From contig JALHJW010000005.1 of NCBI GenBank assembly GCA_022839785.1, positions 123,755 through 187,754 of the forward strand: a stretch of DNA of 64,000 nt. The letters are read 5' to 3'. A model generated the notes under the pieces. It was not told the DNA's origin. It made no database searches and saw only the letters and a list, made by a program, of their open reading frames with translations. Position 1 is the first letter of the stretch. Every line of letters begins with the position of its first letter. The position numbers were made by a program, and so were the translations under genes. Shown piece after piece: positions 16,600 through 25,144 of the stretch. Origin of the DNA: Desulfovibrio sp. (GTDB lineage: Bacteria; Desulfobacterota; Desulfovibrionia; Desulfovibrionales; Desulfovibrionaceae).

Positions 16600-16643
16600 C
16601 GCGAACGGCGCGGCAGGGGACGTCCCCTGCCGCGCCGTTCGCG
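16600..16643. terminator. Bidirectional terminator between convergent genes
   Basis: A 44-bp perfect palindrome (22 bp per arm, no spacer) sits between the ends of the secreted protein gene and the TauE-like gene. It would form a long hairpin in both transcripts. Confidence 0.75.
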
Positions 16644-16670
16644 TGTGCGTCGTGGTTTCGGGCCGCGCGG

Positions 16671-17477
16671 TCAGAACGCGGTCTGCACCACTTCCCACAT
16701 CATCTTGCTGGCCACCAGGAGCAGGAAGGCGGCGAAGCAGCGCTTGAGCGTCCGCACCGGCAGGGCGTGGGCCAGCTTCGCGCCCAGGGGCGCGGTGAAG
16801 ACGCTGACCACGGCCACGCCCACCAGGGCGGGCAGGTAGATGTAGCCCAGGCTCATGTCGGGCAGGCCGGGCGCGGACAGGCCGTTGACGACGTAGCCCA
16901 CGGCCCCGGCCACGGCGATGGGGAAGCCGATGGCCGCCGAGGTGCCGATGGCCTGGTGCATGGCTACGTTGCACCAGGTCATGAAGGGCACGGAGAGCGT
17001 GCCGCCGCCGATGCCCACCAGGGCGGAGACCACGCCGATGACGCCGCCCGCGCCGAGCATGCCCGCGCGGCCCGGCAGGGTGCGCGAGGCCGCGGGCTTG
17101 AGGTCGAGCAGCATCTGGGCGCAGACGAAATAGAGGAACGCGGCGAAGAAGCCCTTGAGGAAGGTGGTGGAGAGCCCCACCGCCAGCCAGGTGCCGCCGA
17201 AGGTGCCGACCAGGATGCCCGGGGTGATGGCCGCGACGATGGGCCAGATCACCGCGCCGCGCTTGTGGTGCGCCCTGAAGCTGGAGATGGAGGTGAAGCA
17301 GATGGCGCCCAGCGAGGTGGCCAGGGCCATCTTCATGATGTGCTCCGGGGGCAGCCCCTGGGCCGCGAAGATGAAGACCAGCGCGGGCACCACGACGATG
17401 CCGCCGCCCACGCCCAGAAGTCCTGCGATGACGCCCGCCACCGCGCCGAAGACCGGATAGATGAGCAGCCCCAGCAT
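16671..17477 (-). CDS. Sulfite exporter TauE/SafE-family permease
   Basis: A 268-residue membrane protein with eight predicted segments. Family signatures are 'GLLGVGGGIVVVPAL' near the N-terminus and its second-half repeat 'ALVGIGGGTLSVPFM' around residues 160-175, the two inverted halves of this family. Such proteins move sulfite, sulfoacetate or other organosulfur anions, or sulfide, across the inner membrane; the substrate cannot be told. I chose ATG 17477 because GGGGAGGG lies 5 bp upstream; a longer frame lacks one. Confidence 0.83.
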   Translation of the reverse strand: MLGLLIYPVFGAVAGVIAGLLGVGGGIVVVPALVFIFAAQGLPPEHIMKMALATSLGAICFTSISSFRAHHKRGAVIWPIVAAITPGILVGTFGGTWLAVGLSTTFLKGFFAAFLYFVCAQMLLDLKPAASRTLPGRAGMLGAGGVIGVVSALVGIGGGTLSVPFMTWCNVAMHQAIGTSAAIGFPIAVAGAVGYVVNGLSAPGLPDMSLGYIYLPALVGVAVVSVFTAPLGAKLAHALPVRTLKRCFAAFLLLVASKMMWEVVQTAF

Positions 17478-17662
17478 GGTCCCTCCCCAAGGCCCGCCCC
17501 GCTGCGCGCGGGGCCGTGGTTGATCGAACACTCAAGGCCGCTGCATACGCCCGGCCCACCGGCCCGTCAAGCCGCCGGGACGGCCCTCCGCCCGTCCGCC
17601 GCGCCCTGGCCCGGGCCGTCCTCCGGCCCGGCCCGGAGGAACCATTTTTTTCCGCACAGGTG

Positions 17663-17683
17663 TTGCACGCATGTTCAGCATGG
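17663..17683 (+). promoter_or_regulatory. Possible promoter for the solute-binding/kinase pair
   Basis: TTGCAC is followed after 15 bp by an extended -10 (TGGTATAGC), about 90 bp before ATG 17775. The spacing is short for sigma-70. A sigma-54-like reading (GCAC-N5-TTGCA just upstream) is also possible but lacks the invariant GG. Confidence 0.35.
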
Positions 17684-17774
17684 TATAGCCTGTAGCGTGT
17701 CCCCATCTTCCTATCGGAAAAACGGCCGGAGCGCACCGGGGCGGGAGGGGACACGGGGGAGGAAACGGCTGCGC

Positions 17775-18611
17775 ATGGTCAGAAAGGCGTTTTTCCCGAT
17801 TCTCGCGCTTGTCTGCGTCGCGGTCGCGGCGTGGCTGACCCTGGACCCGGCGGACCAGGGCGCGCCGCGCGCGCCCGCGCGTTTCGTCGAGGTGCTGCGC
17901 GTGGGCTTCGCGCACGAGCCGCCCTACGCCTTCTACACGGCCGAGGGCGCGGTCGCCGGGGAGGCCCCGCTCGCCGCGACCTACGCCGCGGCGCGGCTGG
18001 GCGTGAAGAGCGTGCGCTTCGTGCTCATGGGCTTCGGCTCCCTCATCGACGAACTGGAGGCCGGGCACATCGACGTCATCGCCGCGGGCATGTTCGTGAC
18101 CCCGGAGCGCGCCGCCCGCATCCGCTTCTCCATGCCCACGGTGCGGGCGGGGCCGGGCCTGCTGGTGCGCGCGGGCAACCCGGCCGGACTCTTCTCCTAC
18201 GAGGACGCCGCGGCCGCGCCGGGGGCGCGCGTCGCGGTGCTGGACGGCGCGGTGGAGGGCGGCCTGCTGCGGACCCTGGGCATGCCCGAGGCCCGGCTCT
18301 ACGTCTGCCAGGACGTGGAGACGGCCCTTTCGGCCCTGCGCCACGGCCGGGTGGAAGGGGTGGCCCTGACCGCGCCCACGGTGCGCTGGCTGGCCCTGCA
18401 GTCCGACGGGGCGTTCGCCGCGGCCGCGCCCTTCAGGACGCCCGAGGCGGCCCGGCCGGGACTGTGCGCCCTGGGGTTCCGCCAGGCGGACGGCGACCTG
18501 GCCGAGGCCTTCGACGCGGTGCTGCAGGACTACGTGGGCGGCCCGGAACACCTGGGGGCCATCGCGCCGCTGGGCTTCGGCCCGGACGACGCGGTGCGGC
18601 CCGCAACCTGA
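17775..18611 (+). CDS. Membrane-tethered solute-binding protein (SBP_bac_3 type)
   Basis: A 278-residue protein. An N-terminal hydrophobic segment (residues 5-22) without a clear cleavage site tethers or exports it. The rest is a family-3 periplasmic binding fold: 'LRVGFAHEPPYAFYT', then 'GFGSLIDELEAGHIDVIAAGMFVTPERA' and 'IRFSMPT' are standard. No ABC permease or ATPase is nearby; the next gene, 41 bp downstream, is a membrane histidine kinase. The pair may form a two-piece receptor. The same binding domain is fused to a kinase at 58006-60237. Confidence 0.75.
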   Translation: MVRKAFFPILALVCVAVAAWLTLDPADQGAPRAPARFVEVLRVGFAHEPPYAFYTAEGAVAGEAPLAATYAAARLGVKSVRFVLMGFGSLIDELEAGHIDVIAAGMFVTPERAARIRFSMPTVRAGPGLLVRAGNPAGLFSYEDAAAAPGARVAVLDGAVEGGLLRTLGMPEARLYVCQDVETALSALRHGRVEGVALTAPTVRWLALQSDGAFAAAAPFRTPEAARPGLCALGFRQADGDLAEAFDAVLQDYVGGPEHLGAIAPLGFGPDDAVRPAT

Positions 18612-18651
18612 GGGACGCGCGCCGGGCCGCGCGCCCGGCCGGAGACGGCTG

Positions 18652-20271
18652 ATGTCCGGCATGCGAACGCTGCTTTCCAACCTCACCGGCTCGTTCTGGG
18701 TGACGCTCGCCACGGCGCTCTTCTCCAGCCTTCTGTTGTGGTGGGTCAACGCCGCCTGGCGCGCGGACAGCCTCGTCGGTCTTGAGGTGCTGGAGCACCT
18801 GCGTCTGGCCAGGACCGAGGCGCTGCGCGGCTATCTGCTCGCGGAGCGCGTGCCCGCGGGCGAGGAGGCCCTGGCCGGAAACGGCCGCTGCGCCTATTTC
18901 GAACAGGCCGCCGGACGCGCCGACGACGCCCTGGCCGCCCTCGACCCCATGCGCGAGGCCGCCTCCTTCCGGAACGGCTACCGGCGCATCGCCGAGCGGC
19001 TGCAGGCCTACCGCCTCGCCATCCGCTCCCTGGGCGGCCACGCCTGCCTGCGGAGCGGCGACCCCGGCGGCCCCATGGACATGCTGGAGATGGGCCGGGA
19101 CATGGCCGAGGCCGAGAAGCTCTACGGCCTGATCACCTCGGACATCCACGCCCGTTTCCGCAACCGCGCGCTGCTGCAGGACCGCTATTCCACCGGGCTG
19201 GTGGTCGGCTGGGCCGGGCTGATGGCCGTGGTCTGCGCCATGGCCGGGCTGGCCGGGGTGCGGCGCAGGCAGGCCGAGGCCGGGCTGCGCGAGAGCGAGG
19301 AGCGCTTCCGCATGCTCGTGGAGTCGGCCTCCAACGCCGTGTTCCTGCAGAAGGACGGGCGCTTCGCCTACGCCAACCCGGCCTGCGCCGCGCTCTTCGG
19401 CGCGGCCGACGCGGACGGACTGCTCGGGCTTCCCATCCTGGAGCGCCTGCGGCCCGAGTCGCGCGCGGACGTGGCCGAGCGCATCCGGAAGCTGAACGAG
19501 GAGGGGCAGGCCTCCCCCTGGCGCGAGGAGACCATCCTGCGCCTGGACGGGACGCCGGTGGTCGTGGAGGTGGCGGCCGTGCCCGTCCGCGTCGGGGGCG
19601 CGGGCGGAGCCCTGGTGCAGATGCACGACGTCACGGCGCGCAAGCGGGCCGAGGAGGAGATGCGCGCCGCCCTGGCCGAGAAGGAGATGCTGCTGCGCGA
19701 GGTGCACCACCGGGTCAAGAACAACCTGCAGATCATCATCAGCCTCATGCGCCTGCAGGGCTCGGACGGGCTCTCCCAGGCGGAGCAGGAGCGGCTCGCC
19801 CGGCTGGAGCACCGCATCCGCTCCATGGCCCTGATCCACGGCCAGCTTTACCAGACCGGCGGCCTCGGGGTCGTCGACATGGGGGCCTACGCCTCGGCCC
19901 TGCTGGCCCAGTTGGAGACGGCCTTCAACCGGGGCGGCGGGGTGCGCCTGGAGACGGAGCTGGACGAGGTGCGCGTCGGCATCGAGAAGGCCGTGCCCCT
20001 GGGCCTGCTGATGAACGAGCTGGTGACCAACGCCTTCAAGCACGCCTTCGCGGAGCGCGGCCAGGGGGTGCTGCGCGTCTCGCTGCGGCGCGGCGGGACG
20101 GAGGCGGCGCTGCGCGTGGAGGACGACGGCCCGGGCCTGTCCTCCCGGGCCGGGGAGGCGGGCGAGTCCCTGGGCATGCTGCTCATGGCCGCGCTCACGG
20201 ACCAGCTGCAGGGCCGCATGTCCTGGCTGCCGGGCGGCGGCGCGCGGGCCGAGGTCGTCTTTCCGCTGTAG
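18652..20271 (+). CDS. Sensor histidine kinase, PAS plus HisKA_2 type
   Basis: A 539-residue inner-membrane kinase. Two membrane segments (residues about 12-32 and 183-200) bracket a helical periplasmic domain. A PAS domain follows (about 215-335, 'ERFRMLVESASNAVFLQKDGRF'), then the HisKA_2 phospho-site 'LLREVHHRVKNNLQIIISLM' (His in EVHHR) and an HATPase_c_2 domain with 'LMNELVTNAFKHAF'. This kinase class often signals to stand-alone receivers such as the one at 15409. ATG 18652 has GGAG 8 bp upstream. It is likely co-transcribed with the binding protein before it. Confidence 0.88.
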   Translation: MSGMRTLLSNLTGSFWVTLATALFSSLLLWWVNAAWRADSLVGLEVLEHLRLARTEALRGYLLAERVPAGEEALAGNGRCAYFEQAAGRADDALAALDPMREAASFRNGYRRIAERLQAYRLAIRSLGGHACLRSGDPGGPMDMLEMGRDMAEAEKLYGLITSDIHARFRNRALLQDRYSTGLVVGWAGLMAVVCAMAGLAGVRRRQAEAGLRESEERFRMLVESASNAVFLQKDGRFAYANPACAALFGAADADGLLGLPILERLRPESRADVAERIRKLNEEGQASPWREETILRLDGTPVVVEVAAVPVRVGGAGGALVQMHDVTARKRAEEEMRAALAEKEMLLREVHHRVKNNLQIIISLMRLQGSDGLSQAEQERLARLEHRIRSMALIHGQLYQTGGLGVVDMGAYASALLAQLETAFNRGGGVRLETELDEVRVGIEKAVPLGLLMNELVTNAFKHAFAERGQGVLRVSLRRGGTEAALRVEDDGPGLSSRAGEAGESLGMLLMAALTDQLQGRMSWLPGGGARAEVVFPL

Positions 20272-20291
20272 CGGGCCGGTCACGCCTCTTC

Positions 20292-20314
20292 CCCGGCCGT
20301 TTCGTCCGGCCGGG
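20292..20314 (+). terminator. Terminator hairpin after the histidine kinase
   Basis: Arms 20292-20299 and 20307-20314 (8 bp, all G/C) with a 7-nt loop lie 20 bp past the kinase stop. Short, without a T-run. Confidence 0.45.
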
Positions 20315-20336
20315 CTCCCCCTGCCGCGTCCTGTTG

Positions 20337-20365
20337 TTGACACTGATAATCAATTTCAATAAAAG
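20337..20365 (+). promoter_or_regulatory. Promoter with Fur-box-like spacer upstream of the MoxR operon
   Basis: TTGACA (20337-20342), a 17-bp spacer and TAAAAG (20360-20365) form a good sigma-70 promoter 57 bp before GTG 20422. The spacer is TGATAATCAATTTCAA, close to the Fur box half-sites (GATAAT and its inverse). Such placement would give iron-dependent repression. The match is by eye. Confidence 0.5.
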
Positions 20366-20421
20366 CCTTCCGACGTGCCCGCGCCGCCGGGCGGACCATC
20401 CGTACAGCAAAGGAAGAAAAC

Positions 20422-21405
20422 GTGACCCCAGCCCGCGCCGCCAAGGCCCTCGCCTCGTTGTTCGCCATCCGTCAGCCCGTCTTTCTCTGGGGGCCGCCCG
20501 GCGTGGGCAAGAGCGAGATCGCGGCCCAGGCCGCGGCCGCCGCGAACCTCGAACTGATCGACGTGCGCGCCGTGCTGCTCGATCCCGTGGACCTGCGCGG
20601 CCTGCCCTCCGTGGCCCCGGACGGCCGGGCGCACTGGTGCCCGCCCGCCTTCCTGCCCACCGGCGGGCGGGGCGTGCTCTTCCTGGACGAACTGAACGCC
20701 GCGCCGCCCCTGGTGCAGGCCGCCTGCTACCAGCTCATCCTGGACCGCCGCGTGGGCGAGTACCGCCTGCCGGACGGCTGGGCCGTGGCGGGCGCGGGCA
20801 ACCGCGAGCAGGACCGGGCCGTGGTCCACCGCATGCCCTCGGCCCTGGCCAACCGCCTGGTGCATCTGGAGATCGAGCCGGGCCTGGAGGACTGGGCGGC
20901 CTGGGCCCAGGGCGCGGGCATCCGGCCCGAGGTCGTGGCCTTCCTGCGCTTTCGGCCCGCGCTGCTGCACGTCTTCGACCCCTCGTCCCCGGCCCGCGCC
21001 TTCGCCTCGCCGCGTTCCTGGACCTTCGTCTCGGCCATCCTGGACAGCGCCCCGGACCCGGACGTGGAGCTGGAGCTGTACAGCGGCGCGGTGGGGCTGG
21101 CCGCGGGCACGGAATTCGCGGGCTTCCTGCGCGTCTGGCGCGAGCTGCCGGACACCGAGGCGGTGCTGCGCAGCCCCGCCGAGGCCCCGGTGCCGCGCGA
21201 GCCCGCCGCGGTCTACGCCATCTGCGAGGCCCTGGCGCGCGCCGCCTGCGCCGATACCATGCCGGCCCTGACGGGCTACGCCGCGCGCCTGCCCCCGGAG
21301 TTCGGCATGCTGCTCATGCGCGACGCGGTGCGCAACGACGCCTCGGTGGCGCGCACCGAGGCCTTCGCGGGCTGGGCCAGGGACAATGCCCACGTCCTCG
21401 TCTGA
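20422..21405 (+). CDS. MoxR-family AAA+ ATPase
   Basis: A 327-residue AAA+ protein. Walker A is GPPGVGKSE (residues about 24-32), Walker B GVLFLDELNAA (about 86-96), with sensor-1 in 'AVAGAGNRE'. MoxR ATPases act as chaperones that load or activate a partner carrying a von Willebrand A domain; the next gene encodes exactly such a partner and overlaps by 20 bp. GTG 20422 has AAGGAAG 6 bp upstream. The target of the pair is unknown. The promoter ahead has a Fur-like site. Confidence 0.87.
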   Translation: MTPARAAKALASLFAIRQPVFLWGPPGVGKSEIAAQAAAAANLELIDVRAVLLDPVDLRGLPSVAPDGRAHWCPPAFLPTGGRGVLFLDELNAAPPLVQAACYQLILDRRVGEYRLPDGWAVAGAGNREQDRAVVHRMPSALANRLVHLEIEPGLEDWAAWAQGAGIRPEVVAFLRFRPALLHVFDPSSPARAFASPRSWTFVSAILDSAPDPDVELELYSGAVGLAAGTEFAGFLRVWRELPDTEAVLRSPAEAPVPREPAAVYAICEALARAACADTMPALTGYAARLPPEFGMLLMRDAVRNDASVARTEAFAGWARDNAHVLV

Positions 21406-22636
21406 GCCCCGCCCGGCCCCGGGCGGCTCCCCGGGCGGCTCCCCGGGCGGCTCCCCGGACGGCGCGCCCGAGGCGGGGCTGCGCATGGTCCGCGCCAGGG
21501 CGCAGCTCCTGCTCTCCCAGCCCTTTTTCGGCTCCCTGGCGCTGCGCCTGGAGCTGCGGCCGGACCCGGCCTGCGCGGGCATGTGGACCGACGGCCGCAG
21601 CCTGGGCTTCAACCCGGACGCCCTGGCCGCCCTTTCCGACGCCGAGGTCATGGGCATGCAGGCGCACGAGGTCCTGCACCTGGCCTGCCGCCACCACCTG
21701 CGCCGGGCCGGGCGCGATCCCGCGCTCTGGAACCGGGCCTGCGACCTGGCCGTCAACGGCCTGCTGCTCGACGCCGGGTTCACGCTGCCCCGGGGGATGG
21801 AGCGCGAGGCCCGGCACGCGGGCCGGGCGGCGGAGGAAATTTACGAGATCCTGGCCGCCGAGCTCGGGGACACGGGCGGCGCGGGCCAGGGTCCGGACCA
21901 GGGGCTGCGGACCCCGTCCGCTGGGAGCGGCGCGGCCGCGCGGAGCGGCGAGGTGCGCGACCACCCGGAGCTGGACGGCGGGGCGCGGGCAAGCGCCTCC
22001 GACGCCGCGGCCCTGGAGCGCGACCTGGACATCGCGGTCAGCCGCGCGGCGCAGCAGGCCGCGGGCATGGGCAGACTGCCCGGCGGCCTGGCCCGCCTCT
22101 TCGCGGCCCGCGAGCCCGCCCGCGTCGACTGGCGCGAGGAGCTGCGCCGCTTCGTGACGCGCCAGGCCGTGAGCGACTATTCCTGGTCCCCGCCCAACCG
22201 CCGCTTCGTGCACCTGGGGCTGCGCCTGCCCTCGCCGCGCAACGAGAGCCTGCCGGAGATCGTCCTGGCCGTGGACTGTTCCGGCTCGGTGGACCAGCCC
22301 CTGCTGGACCGCTTCTGCGCCGAGCTGTCCGGGATACTGGAGGCCTACGACGCCCGCCTCACGGCCGTCTTCTGCGACTGCGAGGTGCGCGGGACGCGCG
22401 AGCTGACCCGCTTCGACCTGCCCCTGCGCCTGGAGGCCGCGGGCGGGGGCGGCACGGACTACCGCCCGGTCTTCACGGCGGTGGAGCGGCTGGGCCTCGC
22501 GCCCGCCTGCCTGATCTACCTCACGGACCTCGAATGCGACCGCTTCGGCGAGGAGCCGCCCTATCCCGTGCTCTGGGCCGGGGGCGGCGCGGCCATGCCC
22601 CATCCCCCCTTCGGGGAGCGCGTGCGCATCGACTGA
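21386..22636 (+). CDS. VWA-like protein with HExxH metallopeptidase domain (DUF2201 type)
   Basis: A 416-residue partner of the MoxR ATPase. The start region (residues 8-28) is a Pro/Gly/Ser linker built from 12-bp DNA repeats. The N-terminal domain carries 'AHEVLHLACRHH', an HExxH zinc site (residues about 92-103). The C-terminal domain (from about residue 285) is VWA-like, with the metal-site motif 'LAVDCSGSVD' and a later 'GGGGTDYRP'. This two-domain design is the DUF2201 family seen next to MoxR-like ATPases. Whether it still cleaves protein is unknown. Confidence 0.85.
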   Translation: MPTSSSEPRPAPGGSPGGSPGGSPDGAPEAGLRMVRARAQLLLSQPFFGSLALRLELRPDPACAGMWTDGRSLGFNPDALAALSDAEVMGMQAHEVLHLACRHHLRRAGRDPALWNRACDLAVNGLLLDAGFTLPRGMEREARHAGRAAEEIYEILAAELGDTGGAGQGPDQGLRTPSAGSGAAARSGEVRDHPELDGGARASASDAAALERDLDIAVSRAAQQAAGMGRLPGGLARLFAAREPARVDWREELRRFVTRQAVSDYSWSPPNRRFVHLGLRLPSPRNESLPEIVLAVDCSGSVDQPLLDRFCAELSGILEAYDARLTAVFCDCEVRGTRELTRFDLPLRLEAAGGGGTDYRPVFTAVERLGLAPACLIYLTDLECDRFGEEPPYPVLWAGGGAAMPHPPFGERVRID

Positions 22637-22658
22637 ACCACCCCCCAAGGAGCGCCCC

Positions 22659-23117
22659 ATGCGGATCGCCTGGACCATCGCCAAGCAGCGCGGCAACCAC
22701 CGGCCGGTGCTGCGCTACGAGATCACCCTGGACGAGCACGAGATCGCCCTGGCCGTGCCCGCGACGCGCGTCGAGTCCACCATCCCGGAGCCGGACGAGT
22801 CCTGGCGGGAGTGCTGCCTGCCGGGCGAGTTCGAGCGCGGTCCGACGCCGCCCCGCAAGCGCCGCGCCCTGGACGCGCCCTCGCACGCCCAGGCCGCGTG
22901 CTCGGCCAGTCTGCGCCTGCCCTGGCGGGCGGACAACGCCTATCCCGAGGTGGAGGAGTCCATGAGGATGCTGCGCGACGCGTGCGAGGCCGCGCTGGCC
23001 GAGGCTCACGCCAGCGCGCCCATGGACGAGCGGAGGGAGCTGCGCGGCAGCCTGGAGCTGCGCCGCGAGATCGCCCCCGAGGTCCTGGCCCGGCGTCTGC
23101 TGCGCATGGCCGGGTAG
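22659..23117 (+). CDS. Hypothetical protein of the MoxR/VWA operon
   Basis: A 152-residue soluble protein starting MRIAWTIAKQRGNHRPVLRY, with AAGGAG 8 bp before the ATG and 22 bp after the VWA gene. The N-terminal half looks beta-stranded (RYEITLDEHEIALAV) and the C-terminal half helical and charged. It has two cysteines in 'WRECCLP'. No family recognised. Co-transcription with the MoxR/VWA pair suggests it is part of that complex. Confidence 0.65.
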   Translation: MRIAWTIAKQRGNHRPVLRYEITLDEHEIALAVPATRVESTIPEPDESWRECCLPGEFERGPTPPRKRRALDAPSHAQAACSASLRLPWRADNAYPEVEESMRMLRDACEAALAEAHASAPMDERRELRGSLELRREIAPEVLARRLLRMAG

Positions 23118-23150
23118 GGGCGTCCCGCGTCCGAGGGCGCGGCCGGGGCC

Positions 23151-23636
23151 TTACTCCACGGGCTCGAAGCGTCCGGCCTCGCGGTTCTTGCGGACCTTTC
23201 CGGCCTCGAAGACGCGGCCGTTCATGGCGATGTAGACGCCGGGGGGCAGGGTCTGGACCGCGCCCACGGCGCAGCCCAGGTTGAAGACCGCGTCCGAGCC
23301 CTTGAAACGGGCCGGGGAGAGCGCGCCGGTGAGGACCACGACCGTGTCCGGCAGCCCCGCCAGGGCCGCGGCGGTCTCGACCATGGTGTCCGTGCCGTGG
23401 GTGACGATGATCCGCCGCTCCGGGGAGGCCTCGATGCGGCCGCGCAGGAGCGCCCGGTCCCCGGCCGTGAGGTGCAGGCTGTCCTTGCGCACGATCTCCT
23501 CCACGGAGAACTCCAAGGCCACGCCCGCCTCGGCGAGGATCTCGCCCGCCTGCGCCTCGCCCACCTCGTAGGCGGAGAGGTCGTCGAAGTAGACCTTGTC
23601 GATGGTCCCGCCCATGCTGAAGATCTTCAGGCGCAT
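23151..23636 (-). CDS. Short asparaginase-domain protein
   Basis: A 161-residue protein with both N-terminal asparaginase motifs: the first catalytic Thr in 'SMGGTIDKVY' (residues 7-16) and 'VTHGTDTMVETA' (about 78-89). Type I/II asparaginases have about 330 residues; here the whole C-terminal domain is missing and there is no sign of a broken second half downstream. Stand-alone N-domain proteins of about 165 residues are known in many bacteria, so this is probably a complete gene of unknown substrate rather than a fragment. Confidence 0.8.
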   Translation of the reverse strand: MRLKIFSMGGTIDKVYFDDLSAYEVGEAQAGEILAEAGVALEFSVEEIVRKDSLHLTAGDRALLRGRIEASPERRIIVTHGTDTMVETAAALAGLPDTVVVLTGALSPARFKGSDAVFNLGCAVGAVQTLPPGVYIAMNGRVFEAGKVRKNREAGRFEPVE

Positions 23637-23661
23637 GCGTCCCGTCCTCCCCGCCGCGCGG

Positions 23662-24366
23662 CTAGCCGCCCAGATAGGCCCTGCAGACCCGCTCGTCGCG
23701 CAGCAGGTCCTTGCCCGGCCCGTGCAGGGCCACGCCGCCCGTCTCCAGGACGTAGGCGTAGTGGGCGATCTTCAGGGCCGCGAAGGCGTTCTGTTCCACG
23801 AGCAGCACGGTCATGCCGCGCTCGTTGATGACCTTGATGATCTCGAAGACGTCCCGCACCAGCAGCGGCGCGAGGCCCAGGGAGGGCTCGTCGAGCATCA
23901 CCACCTCGGGCGCGCTCATCAGGGCCCGGCCCACGGCCAGCATCTGCTGCTCGCCGCCCGAGAGGGTGCCGCCCTTCTGCTCGCGGCGCTCGCGCAGGCG
24001 CGGGAAGAGTTCGTAGACCCACTCCACGTCGCGCGCGATGCCGTCCGCGTCCGAGCGGCTGTAGGCCCCGAGCTGCAGGTTCTCGAAAACCGAGAGGTGG
24101 GGGAAGATGCGGCGGCCCTCGGGCGACATGACGATGCCCGACTTGACCACGCCCACCGGGTCGAGCCTGGTGAGGTCCCGGTCCTTGTAGGTGATGACGC
24201 CCTTCTTGTTCCTGATCAGCCCGGCGATGGCCCGCAGCGTGCTGCTCTTGCCCGCGCCGTTGGCCCCGATGAGGGTCACGATCCGGCCGCGCGGCACCTC
24301 CAGGCTGACGCCCTTGAGGGCGTGGATGCCGCCGTACCAGACGTGCAGGTCCTGCACCTTAAGCAT
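23662..24366 (-). CDS. livF: Branched-chain amino acid ABC transporter ATPase LivF
   Basis: A 234-residue ATPase with Walker A GANGAGKSS (residues about 33-41), signature 'TLSGGEQQMLAVGRALM' and Walker B 'VVMLDEPSLGLAP'. The short length and the 'NGAGKSSTLRAIAGL' core are typical of LivF rather than LivG. It overlaps livG by 8 bp at its start and is the last gene of the livKHMGF cluster. It works at the inner face of the membrane with LivG, LivH and LivM. Confidence 0.92.
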   Translation of the reverse strand: MLKVQDLHVWYGGIHALKGVSLEVPRGRIVTLIGANGAGKSSTLRAIAGLIRNKKGVITYKDRDLTRLDPVGVVKSGIVMSPEGRRIFPHLSVFENLQLGAYSRSDADGIARDVEWVYELFPRLRERREQKGGTLSGGEQQMLAVGRALMSAPEVVMLDEPSLGLAPLLVRDVFEIIKVINERGMTVLLVEQNAFAALKIAHYAYVLETGGVALHGPGKDLLRDERVCRAYLGG

Positions 24367-25144
24367 CTGCGCACTCCTCTCCGAGATAGGCCTCGATGAC
24401 CCTGGGGTCGGACTGGATGGCGGCGGGCTCGCCCTGGGCGATGGTCTCGCCGTAGTCCAGCACCCAGATCTGCTCGCAGATGTTCATGACCAGCTTCATG
24501 TCGTGCTCGATGAGCAGCACGGTCAGGCCGAATCCCTCCCGGATGTTGCGGATGAACTGCATCAGCTCCTGGGTCTCCTGCGGGTTCATGCCCGCGGCGG
24601 GCTCGTCCAGGAGCAGGAAGCTCGGCCGCGTGGCCAGGGCGCGGGCGATCTCCAGCCTGCGCTGCGCGCCGTAGGGCAGGGCCGAGGCCTGCTCCCCGGC
24701 GAGATGGGCCAGTCCCACGGCGTCCAGCAGCTCCATGGCCCGCTCGCGCATGGCCCGCTCCTCGCGGAAGTGCGCGGGCAGGCAGAGCACGGCCGCGAGC
24801 CAGCCGGTCTTCTGGCGCAGGTGGCCGCCGATGAGCACGTTCTGCAGCACGGTCTCGTTGCCGAACAGCCGGATGTTCTGGAAGGTGCGCGCCACGCCCG
24901 CGCGGCAGACCTCGTAGGGCGGCCGCCCGGAGATCGGCCCGCCGTTCAGGAAGACCTGGCCCTCCGTGGGGCGGTAGAAGCCCGTGATCATGTTGAAGCA
25001 GGTGGTCTTGCCCGCGCCGTTGGGGCCGATGAGGCCGCAGATGGAGCCGCGCGGGAAGGCGGCGGAGAACTCCTTGACCGCGGTCAGGCCGCCGAAGCGC
25101 ATGGTCAGGCCTCGGGCCTCGAGGATGATGCCGTCGCGTGTCAT
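24359..25144 (-). CDS. livG: Branched-chain amino acid ABC transporter ATPase LivG
   Basis: A 261-residue ATPase. Walker A is GPNGAGKTT (about residues 40-48), then 'GVARTFQNIRLF', the LivG-specific Q-loop context, the signature 'LPYGAQRRLEIARAL' (LPYG in place of LSGG, as usual in LivG) and Walker B 'FLLLDEPAAGMNP'. The stop precedes livF's start by overlap, and livM ends 1 bp before its ATG 25144. All motifs intact. Confidence 0.93.
   Translation of the reverse strand: MTRDGIILEARGLTMRFGGLTAVKEFSAAFPRGSICGLIGPNGAGKTTCFNMITGFYRPTEGQVFLNGGPISGRPPYEVCRAGVARTFQNIRLFGNETVLQNVLIGGHLRQKTGWLAAVLCLPAHFREERAMRERAMELLDAVGLAHLAGEQASALPYGAQRRLEIARALATRPSFLLLDEPAAGMNPQETQELMQFIRNIREGFGLTVLLIEHDMKLVMNICEQIWVLDYGETIAQGEPAAIQSDPRVIEAYLGEECADA

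Noticed and set aside
21420..21457. 12-bp tandem repeats as a possible CRISPR-like or regulatory array
   Set aside because: They lie inside the VWA gene in frame and encode a Pro-Gly-Gly-Ser linker; no spacers.
23151..23636. Asparaginase-like gene considered as a truncated pseudogene
   Set aside because: Stand-alone N-domain proteins of this length are common and the frame ends cleanly with no remnants of the second domain nearby.
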